DNA of 18,497 nucleotides from the NCBI GenBank assembly GCA_910588895.1, contig CAJUSS010000071.1:1-18497 (forward strand). Reading direction: 5' to 3'. Shown piece after piece: positions 7,354 to 14,109 of the stretch. The notes below the pieces were generated by a model that was not told the origin of the DNA, did no database searches, and worked only from the letters and a program-made list of their open reading frames with translations. Numbering within the stretch: the first letter of the stretch is position 1; each line of letters starts with the position of its first letter. Made by a program: the position numbers and the translations under genes. Source of the DNA: an uncultured Lachnospiraceae bacterium. GTDB taxonomy: Bacteria > Bacillota > Clostridia > Lachnospirales > Lachnospiraceae.

Positions 7354-7367
7354 AGAACATACGTTCT
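7354..7367 (-). promoter_or_regulatory. LexA/DinR operator (SOS box)
   Basis: GAACATACGTTC (7355-7366) fits the Gram-positive LexA site GAAC-N4-GTTC, with an extra A/T pair extending the dyad. It lies just downstream of the -10 at 7388-7383, roughly +10 to +22, where bound LexA would block transcription of the polymerase operon. Confidence 0.88.
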
Positions 7368-7382
7368 TTTTCTCTGCTTATG

Positions 7383-7411
7383 AGCATAGCACTTTGTATT
7401 CCCGTTGTCAA
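7383..7411 (-). promoter_or_regulatory. Sigma-A promoter of the polymerase operon
   Basis: On the - strand a perfect TTGACA (7411-7406), a 17-base spacer ending in TGC, and TATGCT (7388-7383). The start is near 7376, leaving a leader of about 170 bases with nothing recognisable except the LexA box. Confidence 0.87.
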
Positions 7412-7414
7412 GCA

Positions 7415-7448
7415 CCCGCAGCGGACCTTTTGGCCAGCCTGTGAAAAG
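7415..7448. repeat. 34-base imperfect direct repeat, copy A
   Basis: CCCGCAGCGGACC followed by TTTTGGCCAGCCTGTGAAAAG. It matches copy B (10993-11026) at 30 of 34 positions in the same orientation. It lies between the polymerase promoter and the terminator of the corrinoid transporter. Confidence 0.7.
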
Positions 7449-7456
7449 TGACCATG

Positions 7457-7488
7457 CAAAAGACCGGGAGCCTCATCTGCTCCCGGTC
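7457..7488 (-). terminator. Intrinsic terminator of the corrinoid transporter operon
   Basis: On the - strand GACCGGGAGC pairs with GCTCCCGGTC (10 bp, loop of 7), followed by TTTTGC. It lies 26 bases after the stop of the ATPase gene. Confidence 0.87.
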
Positions 7489-7514
7489 CCTCACACGCCC
7501 CTCTCCATCCGATC

Positions 7515-8285
7515 CTACACCGCATCCGGCAGGTAATAGATCTGGGTCTTCCCCGTGATCGGATTTACGGTCACCTGGGATCTGACTTTGAAGATCTCGG
7601 CTATATCGTTTTCCGTGATCGCTTCCTCCGGAGTCCCGATCTTTATGATCCGCCCCTTATCCATCCAGATCACCTTATCGCAGTACATTGCGGCGAGGTT
7701 CAAGTCGTGGATGGAGGCAAATACCGTGATCTCCTGCTCCTTCAGCGTCTGCATGAGCTGATACTGAAAGCGCACATCCAGATGGTTGGTCGGCTCGTCC
7801 AGGACGATCAGCTTGCTTTCCTGGACCAGCGCCCTGGCTAAGAGCACCCTCTGCTTTTCCCCGCCGGACAGGCTCAAGTAGGATCTGTGCTCATATCCGT
7901 CAAGCCCCACCTTCTGGATAAAATGCCGGCACAGCCGAACATCCTCCTTTTTCTCGCCCTCCAAAAACCTTCTGTGCGGATATCGTCCGAACATCACCAT
8001 ATCGATCACTTCCACATCAAATCCCACAGGGTTTTCCTGGGCCATCACGGCTACTTCCTTTGCCATCTCCCTGGCGGAGAGTGTCATCACATCCTTTCCG
8101 CCGATAAAGACCACATCCCGCCTTGGCTTATATGCTTTACAGATATTTTTTAACAAGGTGGTCTTTCCGCATCCGTTGGGACCGATCAGCCCTATAAATC
8201 CGCCGTCTTCCACCGCAAGGGATACTTTGTCTAAGATCTGCCTCCCTCCCATGCGATGATCCAGTGCCTCTACCTGCAGCCTCAT
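7515..8285 (-). CDS. btuD: Corrinoid (cobalamin) ABC transporter, ATP-binding protein
   Basis: The product is 256 residues. Walker A is GPNGCGKTT (35-43), the Q-loop Gln is at 83 (VMAQENP), the signature is LSGGEKQR (139-146), Walker B is LIVLDEPT (159-166) followed by NHLD, and the switch His is 193 (SIHD). This is the FhuC/FepC/BtuD subfamily, which energises FecCD-type permeases for siderophore, haem or corrinoid import. Start chosen at 8285 (MRLQVEALD), with a GGAGGAGGGG run directly upstream; a 12-residue longer frame to 8321 lacks such a site. The gap from the permease stop is 50 bases. Substrate is inferred from the cobalamin riboswitch ahead of the operon, since the sequence itself would fit an iron carrier equally. 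Confidence 0.87.
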   Translation of the reverse strand: MRLQVEALDHRMGGRQILDKVSLAVEDGGFIGLIGPNGCGKTTLLKNICKAYKPRRDVVFIGGKDVMTLSAREMAKEVAVMAQENPVGFDVEVIDMVMFGRYPHRRFLEGEKKEDVRLCRHFIQKVGLDGYEHRSYLSLSGGEKQRVLLARALVQESKLIVLDEPTNHLDVRFQYQLMQTLKEQEITVFASIHDLNLAAMYCDKVIWMDKGRIIKIGTPEEAITENDIAEIFKVRSQVTVNPITGKTQIYYLPDAV

Positions 8286-8335
8286 CTTCTCCCCTCCTCC
8301 TGTCGCGAAACTGCCCCGCATACTCCGCAGCTGCT

Positions 8336-9391
8336 CTATCCGTCTCTTTCGGTCTTGATCAGATATAGGAAGAAGGGCGCTCCCATGAGCGCGGAGACGA
8401 TCCCGATCGGCAGCTCCTCCGGGGCCATGACCACTCGGGATACCACATCCGCCAGCATGGTGGACAGCCCGCCCACCAAGATCGCCGCCGGGAGCAGGCG
8501 TATGTGCTTCGAGCCCACCACTGCCCGGACGATGTGAGGCACCACCAGGCCGATAAAGCCGATCACTCCGCTGACGGACACCACCACGCCGGTCAATACG
8601 GTGGCCATCAGGATGATCACCCGCTTGATCCTGCCGGTGTCCACCCCAAGGCTTTCGGCCACGTCATCTCCCAGCAGCAGCACATCCATGTCGCGGACAA
8701 ACAGCAGGACGATCCCGATCGCCGCCGCGAACACGACCGCCACATATCCTGCCGTCCCCCAGTCCGCCCCGCTCAAGGAACCGATCATCCAGTACTGAGC
8801 GGTCTTCGTCTTATCTGACCCTGTATGACAGCCATAGATCACCAGGTTCGTCAAGGCGGAAAAGAGCGCCGACGTGGCGATCCCGGCCAGCACCAGCTGA
8901 CTGGAAGCGATCCTCCCTCTGGCCGAGGCGATCCCCATGGACAGCAGGATCGACAAGGCCGCCCCCAAGGTGGCCCCGAAAATGGTGGCATAACCTCCCA
9001 TAAAACGGAACCACCCCAGGATGATCGCGCAGACCGCTCCTGTAGAAGCGCCGGAGGAGATCCCCAGCACATAGGGATCTGCCAGAGCGTTTTTGGTCAA
9101 TGCCTGCATCAGCACACCGCAGACCGAAAGGCCGGCTCCCACGATGAACGCCATGATCACCCGCGGAAAGCGGATGCTCCAGATGATCGTCTCGGTCCTG
9201 TCCTCCCATCCCCGCGCAAACAGCGCTTTGCCAAAGGCCCGGTTCGTGATGATCTTAAAAATAGATGCCGGATCGATATCCACCGCACCGATCGACACGG
9301 AAAAGCAGGCGGCGAAAACGATCAGCGCGCAGAGCAGCAGCACGAACATCCCATACTGGATCCTGCTCTGTACGATCTTATGCCGTTCCAT
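8336..9391 (-). CDS. btuC: Corrinoid ABC transporter permease (FecCD family)
   Basis: The product is 351 residues, with about nine or ten hydrophobic segments. Family landmarks are RFPRVIMAFIVGAGLSVCGVL, NALADPYVLGISSGAS, QLVLAGIA, YWMIGSLSGADW, and near the end VSGVIGFIGLVVPHIVR and LPAAILVGG. These mark the FecCD/BtuC permeases that form a homodimer with two ATPase subunits. Start chosen at ATG 9391, which lies two bases after the stop of the binding-protein gene (9394), suggesting coupled translation. A TTG at 9412 would overlap that gene by 19 bases and is the alternative, as it has GGAG a few bases upstream. Confidence 0.87.
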   Translation of the reverse strand: MERHKIVQSRIQYGMFVLLLCALIVFAACFSVSIGAVDIDPASIFKIITNRAFGKALFARGWEDRTETIIWSIRFPRVIMAFIVGAGLSVCGVLMQALTKNALADPYVLGISSGASTGAVCAIILGWFRFMGGYATIFGATLGAALSILLSMGIASARGRIASSQLVLAGIATSALFSALTNLVIYGCHTGSDKTKTAQYWMIGSLSGADWGTAGYVAVVFAAAIGIVLLFVRDMDVLLLGDDVAESLGVDTGRIKRVIILMATVLTGVVVSVSGVIGFIGLVVPHIVRAVVGSKHIRLLPAAILVGGLSTMLADVVSRVVMAPEELPIGIVSALMGAPFFLYLIKTERDG

Positions 9392-9393
9392 GC

Positions 9394-10536
9394 TTACCGT
9401 CCCGTCTGCCAAAACCGCTCCGGGTACAGCTGCTCTGCGATCACTTCAACTGTCCTGGCGGAACCGGCGGATCCCTGCATATCTGCACAGCACGCGGAAT
9501 AGACCTTCCCTTCCTTTACGGCCTTCAGATCCTTAGTGGCATCGTTGGTCTGTAAGAACCGGAGCTTCTCCTCCACCTCTCCATCCCCTTCATAATCCAA
9601 GATCAAGATGACCTCCGGATCCCTCTCCACCACTTCCTCCCAGGAAGGGGTGGCCCATCCAGCCTCGATGTCGTCAAAGATGGAGATCCCGCCGGCATGC
9701 TTTAGGATATCCCCCGGCATCCCCTGGCACGCTGTAAACGGCGCGTCCTCACCGGAATCATAGACAAATACCTTTATCGGGTCTTCATACACCTCTTCTC
9801 CCAAGGTCTCCTCCACGCGCTGGAGCTTATCCTCCATCGCCTGGATCTTCTCCGCGGCCAGTTCCTTTGCCCCAAAGATCTGTCCCAGCGTCTCATAGTC
9901 CTTGTACAGATCCTCAAAAACAGCATGGTCACTGCATACATAGGGGAAATACATGGCGATCCCATTTTCCCTGCAGAACCCGGGCCCAAAATTTTTATCG
10001 GAAAATACGGAATCCCAGCCGATCAGGAAGTCGCATCCCGTAGCAAGGAGCGCCTCCTTGGACAAGCTGCCAAGGCCCTTTCCCGGCTCCAAAAGCTGCG
10101 GGACCAGGTCTCTTTTGGGATACTCTGAGACCAGGCTCCAGGCTGAGCCTCTGGTGTAGCCTGCCATGGAGTCCTCCACCCCCAGATCAAAAAAGAAGTC
10201 GGCCATCTGATCGCCCGACGCCACCACATGGGTGGGCTTTTTTGTGAAGGTATACTCCACATTTTCGCCCAAGCCGGACCTTTCTAAGTTCAGCGTGATC
10301 GTGACCGGCGTGTATGCGTCTGCAGCTGTCATATCCGCACCTGCGCCTTCTTCCCCGCCGGTCTTTCCCGTTCCCTCACCCTGGCCTGACTCTGCGGCTC
10401 CCCTGTCCGCGCCTGCCCCGTCCTCTCCTGATGCTGTCCTGGCGTTCTCTGTGTCCTGTGGCTCTGCCCCGCATCCTGCAGCAAGACCCGCGATCGCCGC
10501 CGCACACAGGAATGCACATACTGTCGTTTTTCTCAT
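9394..10536 (-). CDS. btuF: Corrinoid-binding lipoprotein of ABC transporter
   Basis: The product is 380 residues. The signal peptide has an MRKTTV start, a hydrophobic core and lipobox GLAAGC, with the lipidated Cys at 22. A long low-complexity Gly/Glu/Ala linker (about 24-70) follows. The periplasmic-binding-protein type III domain then begins near VEYTFTKKPTHVVASGDQMADFFFDLG. Other landmarks are LGSLSKEALLATGCDFLIGW and VVERDPEVILILDYEG. This is the FepB/BtuF class. Start chosen at 10536 because it gives a proper signal peptide and has AGAGGA just upstream; the frame opens 22 residues earlier. The cobalamin riboswitch upstream argues for a corrinoid ligand. I cannot see substrate-specific residues. 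Confidence 0.85.
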   Translation of the reverse strand: MRKTTVCAFLCAAAIAGLAAGCGAEPQDTENARTASGEDGAGADRGAAESGQGEGTGKTGGEEGAGADMTAADAYTPVTITLNLERSGLGENVEYTFTKKPTHVVASGDQMADFFFDLGVEDSMAGYTRGSAWSLVSEYPKRDLVPQLLEPGKGLGSLSKEALLATGCDFLIGWDSVFSDKNFGPGFCRENGIAMYFPYVCSDHAVFEDLYKDYETLGQIFGAKELAAEKIQAMEDKLQRVEETLGEEVYEDPIKVFVYDSGEDAPFTACQGMPGDILKHAGGISIFDDIEAGWATPSWEEVVERDPEVILILDYEGDGEVEEKLRFLQTNDATKDLKAVKEGKVYSACCADMQGSAGSARTVEVIAEQLYPERFWQTGR

Positions 10537-10649
10537 GCTATCCTCTTCCTTTCCTCTGTGTGTCTGCTCTTTTCTTCTCCGTCCATACTGCAGTTTTGTC
10601 ATGTTTTCATCCGCCCATCCCCTTTCTCCTCCCTCTTACCAGGAAGTCG

Positions 10650-10806
10650 CAAGATGACTCCAGCAAGTCTTAGGACTCGGCCTCATCCTCGATCCCGCCT
10701 TCTCACAGCCTCAAGCTGCAATGGCATCCCGGGATCTCGTCCGCCTTACCTCAGGTGTAAGCTGTCAATGATCTTCCCATTGTTCCTTATTAAGTCGATG
10801 ACACTG
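10650..10806 (-). ncRNA. Cobalamin riboswitch
   Basis: The - strand holds the parts of a cobalamin aptamer in order. First comes GGAACAATGGGAAGATCATT-GACAGC (10786-10761), then TTACACCTGAGGTAAGGCGG. A GCCATTG (10725-10719; consensus GCCACTG) is followed by a CAGC...GCTG hairpin and GAGAAGGC. Last is a B12 box AGTCCTAAGACTTGCT (10677-10662), which agrees with the consensus AGYCMGGAGACCKGCC at 12 of 16 positions. The region lies directly after a promoter and before the binding-lipoprotein gene. No clear terminator with a T run is visible after it, so control of translation initiation is possible. Ends are approximate. Confidence 0.82.
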
Positions 10807-10817
10807 GAGTTAGGGCT

Positions 10818-10846
10818 ATTATAGTATACGGTCTGTGAAAATGCAA
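10818..10846 (-). promoter_or_regulatory. Sigma-A promoter of the corrinoid transporter operon
   Basis: On the - strand TTGCAT (10846-10841), a 17-base spacer and a perfect TATAAT (10823-10818). The start near 10811 is just ahead of the cobalamin aptamer. Confidence 0.85.
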
Positions 10847-11032
10847 AGCCTTCCTGCTCTGGGTATAAATGGGAGCGACAGAGCGGGTTACTGTTCGCAC
10901 CCACGCCAGAGAACTCTACGCTAGAGGGATGTGGTGGACAGTCCGCTGCGTTCGACCGGAGCGGGAGCGCGTCCCCGGTGTGATATGGCCCTCCCGGAGC
11001 GGACCCTTTGGCCAACCTGTGAAGAGCCCCCC
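10847..11032. other. Intergenic DNA between nuclease remnant and transporter promoter
   Basis: No gene is supported in these 186 bases. They hold repeat copy B (10993-11026) and a GC-rich stretch with small inverted repeats (CGGGAG and CTCCCG around 10968 to 10996). An open frame on the - strand runs across it into the riboswitch, but has no family features. Confidence 0.45.
10993..11026. repeat. 34-base imperfect direct repeat, copy B
   Basis: CCCGGAGCGGACC followed by CTTTGGCCAACCTGTGAAGAG; 30 of 34 positions match copy A (7415-7448). It begins 7 bases beyond the stop of the nuclease remnant. The two copies enclose the whole corrinoid cassette (about 3.5 kb). Confidence 0.7.
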
Positions 11033-11437
11033 TTATCCCCCCTCGATCAAAACCTCCTTGCCCCGAAACGCAAACCCATAGCTGCGGATCCTTTCCTCCG
11101 GTATCCCTTTTGCCGCCAAGGACACACTGTATCGTTTTTCCCAGATCTGCTGGAGCGCTGCTTTTGCTGTATCCACCAGGCTCTTTTCCCTCTTTGGCTG
11201 AAACACCTTAAATTCCAGGAGGATCCCGTCATCCTGCTCTAGATCTAAAGGCTCCAGCATCACATCGTACCGCCCAAAGCCGCTCTCCCGGTTTGAAGTC
11301 AGCACATACCGGTCCGCCAGCTCTACCATCAGCCCCAGGACAAAGCCATGGTAAAAACGTTCTGGCTCCTCCCGCTCATCTAGGCTCCCTATCTTTTGCC
11401 CTTCCTGTTTTCCCAGCCTTCTTATCGCCCTCGTCAA
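11033..11437 (-). pseudogene. 3' remnant of an AAA-ATPase / PD-(D/E)XK nuclease gene
   Basis: About 134 residues remain, matching only the C-terminal nuclease-like domain (PF08011 type, formerly DUF1703) of proteins that normally run to about 500-550 residues with an N-terminal AAA-ATPase-like domain. Recognisable segments are EEPERFYHGFVLGLMVELADRY, ESGFGRYDVMLEP and ILLEFKVFQP. The last two carry the D...ExK residues expected of the nuclease core (D in YDVM; E and K in EFK). The C-terminus RIRSYGFAFRGKEVLI is also typical. No ATPase part exists upstream: the frame meets a TAA at 11450-11452, and the unrelated gene ends at 11445. The only start is a TTG without a ribosome binding site. It is most likely a decayed fragment. 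The family is common and often multicopy in Lachnospiraceae. Confidence 0.8.
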
Positions 11438-11444
11438 AAACGCT

Positions 11445-11858
11445 TTAGTTTATCCATATACTTTGGACATTCCACTCGATATCCCACATGACTTCAATAA
11501 AATGACCAAACATATATCGAGAGTTTGAAAGATAGGCGCAGACCGAACGATCTTCTATATCAAGTGAAAACGACTCAAAACAAAGTCCGGAACGCATTTG
11601 AACAGGCGATCCCACCTGCTCTTTATCTACTCCATAGAAGCCATAAAACCGATCATCAAAAGCGTCTTCGATCAATCGATCTGCATGTGCGACCGCATAG
11701 CGCAGTTTATCATAATATAGCGCGATGATCTTTGCATCATGCTCTTCTTTGTATCCATGGACATCCACGATAAAATAGGGTTCCGGGACTCCAAATGGAT
11801 CCATAAACCTCCTGCTTCCGCTAACGATCCTCGATAGGATATCTTTATCTAAACGCAT
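11445..11858 (-). CDS. Hypothetical protein, family not recognised
   Basis: The product is 137 residues. It is soluble, with no signal peptide or membrane segment, and rich in aromatic residues. Start chosen at 11858 (MRLDKDILSRIV), because AGGGGG lies 6 bases upstream of that ATG; in-frame ATGs slightly further up lack one. Visible landmarks: FGVPEPYFIVDVHGYKEEHD (about 22-41), an Ala/Asp-rich helix (YAVAHADRLIEDAFDD), and a C-terminal SNSRYMFGHFIEVMWDIEWN. The end pattern, an aromatic-rich strand with GH and alternating hydrophobics, recalls small immunity-type or DUF proteins that flank polymorphic toxins. That is only an impression, and no toxin gene is visible. It is followed by the nuclease remnant; the stop lies 8 bases before the remnant's first codon. 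No convincing promoter was found. Confidence 0.6.
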   Translation of the reverse strand: MRLDKDILSRIVSGSRRFMDPFGVPEPYFIVDVHGYKEEHDAKIIALYYDKLRYAVAHADRLIEDAFDDRFYGFYGVDKEQVGSPVQMRSGLCFESFSLDIEDRSVCAYLSNSRYMFGHFIEVMWDIEWNVQSIWIN

Positions 11859-11892
11859 AGCCCTCCCCCTGTAAAACATGATCATCCATCTA

Positions 11893-11926
11893 TAATAAAG
11901 CAAGGGACCCCATCAAAGGATCCCCT
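11893..11926 (-). terminator. Probable terminator of the purine operon
   Basis: On the - strand AGGGGATCC pairs with GGGTCCCTT (9 bp with two G-T pairs, loop of 7), followed by GCTTTATTATAG. It is about 220 bases beyond the purD stop and just ahead of the hypothetical gene. The T run is imperfect. Confidence 0.55.
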
Positions 11927-12146
11927 GACATTTCAAAAGGCCCAAAGCCCTTCTCTTTTCTATCGCACTGATCGAACGCCTCTTATTATAGATGCTTCCT
12001 AGGTCTGCGGTCTTTCTGCAATCCGATAGATACAGAACATCGCTCCCCATCAAAGCCCATATTCCGCATATAACGCTTCCTGAAAGGCCCGATCCTCTGT
12101 TGAACGTTCCAGGTCACCGAACCGCTTCTCGGCCAGGAGCCTCTGA

Positions 12147-13436
12147 TCAAGTTGGTTCATACGCCTCGTCGATCGCCTTCCCGATATCATGCCGCATATA
12201 CTTATTCCCAAAATCCACCCACTCCGCCGCCTGATAGGCATTGGCCCGGGCTTCTTTTAAGTCTTTTCCAAGAGCGGTCACACCCAGCACCCGGCCTCCG
12301 TTGGTCAGGAGGGTCGTTCCGTCCTCCGCAAATCTGGTCCCTGCGTGGAACACATAGTAACCGTCCTCCTCCGCGAAGCGCTCCAGCCCATAGATCGGGA
12401 GCCCCTTCTCGTAGTGGACCGGATAGCCCTCCGATGCCAGCACCACGCACACCGCCGCATTGTCGGCAAACTTCAGATCGATCTGGTCCAAGGTGCCGTC
12501 GATGCAGGCCTCGAACACCTCCACGATATCATTTTCCATCCGCGGGAGCACCACCTGGGTCTCCGGATCGCCGAAACGGGCATTGTACTCCAGGACCCTG
12601 GGACCCTTCTCGGTGAGCATCAGGCCGAAAAAGATGATCCCCTTGAACGTCCGGCCCTCTGCCGCCATGGCATCCACCGTGGCCTGATAGATGTACTTCC
12701 TGCAGAAGGCATCCACTTCTTCTGTGTAGAAGGGGCTGGGGGAAAAGGTACCCATGCCGCCGGTATTTAAACCGGTATCGCCGTCTCCGGCCCGCTTGTG
12801 GTCCTGGGCAGAGGTCATGATCTTGATGGTCTTCCCGTCCACAAAGGACAGGACCGACACCTCCCGCCCGGTCAAAAACTCCTCGATCACGATGCTGTCC
12901 CCTGCGGAGCCGAACTTCTTATCCTCCATCAGCTCCTTCACGCCGGCCTTTGCCTCCTCTAAGGTCTGGCAGATCAGGACCCCTTTTCCTAAGGCCAGCC
13001 CGTCCGCCTTTAAGACCACCGGCATAGCCGCCGTCTCCAGATAGGCGCAGGCCGCCGCCGCGTCGTCAAAGGTCGCATAGGCCGCCGTGGGGATCTTGTA
13101 TTTTTTCATCAGATCCTTGGAAAAGGCCTTGGAGCCCTCCAGGATCGCCGCCGCCTTCCTGGGGCCGAAGACCCGCAGGCCCGCCGCCTCCAGCACATCC
13201 ACCAGGCCGCCCACCAGCGGATCGTCCATGCCCACCACGGTCAGATCCACCGCCTTTTCCTTTGCAAATGCCGCCAGCTTGTCAAATTCCATGGCGCCGA
13301 TCGGCACACACTCTGCATACTGGCCGATCCCCCCGTTGCCCGGGGCACAGTATATCTTCTCCACCTTGGGGCTCTGGGCTACCTTCCACGCGATCGCGTG
13401 CTCACGGCCGCCGCTCCCTACGATCAAAACCTTCAT
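12147..13436 (-). CDS. purD: Phosphoribosylamine-glycine ligase (GAR synthetase)
   Basis: The product is 429 residues, the usual length. It joins phosphoribosylamine and glycine with ATP in step 2 of IMP synthesis, in the cytoplasm. The N-terminal VLIVGSGGREHA (3-14) is the PurD signature. The ATP-grasp core shows PVVLKADGLALGKGV, the family motif DHKRAGDGDTGLNTGGMG, and LEYNARFGDPETQVVLPRM with metal-binding residues. Start chosen at 13436 (MKVLIVGSG), with AAAGGGAGG about 10 bases upstream. This is the last gene of purE-purM-purN-purD, 61 bases after purN. The final codons overlap a possible 36-residue ORF (12050-12160). Confidence 0.97.
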   Translation of the reverse strand: MKVLIVGSGGREHAIAWKVAQSPKVEKIYCAPGNGGIGQYAECVPIGAMEFDKLAAFAKEKAVDLTVVGMDDPLVGGLVDVLEAAGLRVFGPRKAAAILEGSKAFSKDLMKKYKIPTAAYATFDDAAAACAYLETAAMPVVLKADGLALGKGVLICQTLEEAKAGVKELMEDKKFGSAGDSIVIEEFLTGREVSVLSFVDGKTIKIMTSAQDHKRAGDGDTGLNTGGMGTFSPSPFYTEEVDAFCRKYIYQATVDAMAAEGRTFKGIIFFGLMLTEKGPRVLEYNARFGDPETQVVLPRMENDIVEVFEACIDGTLDQIDLKFADNAAVCVVLASEGYPVHYEKGLPIYGLERFAEEDGYYVFHAGTRFAEDGTTLLTNGGRVLGVTALGKDLKEARANAYQAAEWVDFGNKYMRHDIGKAIDEAYEPT

Positions 13437-13497
13437 CTGTCGTTTGCCTCCCTTTCTCCCCACACAAACAGGACGATCCCATCCGTCCGCCTCACTC

Positions 13498-14109
13498 TTA
13501 CTCTCCTTCGCCCAGCGGCAGCTCCCCGTTGGCCAGCATATCGATCGCCTTGGGCAGGATCACCCACTCGGCCTGCTCCATCACCCGTTTCTGGAGGGTC
13601 CCTGGCGTATCCCCCGGCTCTACCTCCACTGCCCTTTGCAGGAGGATGGGGCCGGAATCCACGCCCTCGTCCACAAAATGGACCGTAGCCCCGGTCACCT
13701 TCACGCCCCGCTTTAATGCGCCCTCATGGACCTTCAGCCCGTAATAGCCCACTCCGCAGAAAGAGGGGATCAGGGAGGGATGGATGTTGATGATCCGGTT
13801 CCTGTACCGCCGGATCATCTCCGGCGGGATCGTCACCAGGAAGCCGGCCAGCACGATCAGGTCCAGGGCATACTCCTCCAGCTTTTTTAGGAGCGCCTCG
13901 TGGAACCGGGCGCGGTCGGCAAAGCTCTTTGGTGAGATGCAGAAAGCCGGGATCTGACGGCGCGCTGCCCGCTCTAAGGCGTAAGCCTTTTCATTGTTGC
14001 TGATGACCACTTCCACCTTCCCGTTGCGGATCTTCCCGCTGTCGATCCCGTCTAAAATCGCCTGTAGATTGGTCCCGCCGCCGGAGACCAGGACACCGAT
14101 CCTCAGCAT
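13498..14109 (-). CDS. purN: Phosphoribosylglycinamide formyltransferase (GART)
   Basis: The product is 203 residues. It transfers the formyl group of 10-formyltetrahydrofolate to GAR, step 3 of IMP synthesis. The N-terminal VLVSGGGTNLQAI (7-19) binds the phosphoribosyl moiety. The catalytic Asn and His appear in IINIHPSLIPSF (Asn106, His108 in the usual numbering), and the catalytic Asp in VDEGVDSGPIL. SFCGVGYYG after the HPS motif is the form seen in Clostridia, where other bacteria have KYPG. Its ATG overlaps the purM stop by 7 bases (ATGCTGA), implying coupled translation. Confidence 0.97.
   Translation of the reverse strand: MLRIGVLVSGGGTNLQAILDGIDSGKIRNGKVEVVISNNEKAYALERAARRQIPAFCISPKSFADRARFHEALLKKLEEYALDLIVLAGFLVTIPPEMIRRYRNRIINIHPSLIPSFCGVGYYGLKVHEGALKRGVKVTGATVHFVDEGVDSGPILLQRAVEVEPGDTPGTLQKRVMEQAEWVILPKAIDMLANGELPLGEGE

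Noticed and set aside
8504..9555. Several + strand frames over the permease and lipoprotein genes
   Set aside because: His/Asp/Gln- or Arg/Pro-rich shadow translations opposite well-supported genes.
10746..11015. 89-codon - strand open frame
   Set aside because: It runs through the promoter and the cobalamin aptamer; the conserved signals there are RNA and promoter elements, and the peptide has no recognisable features.
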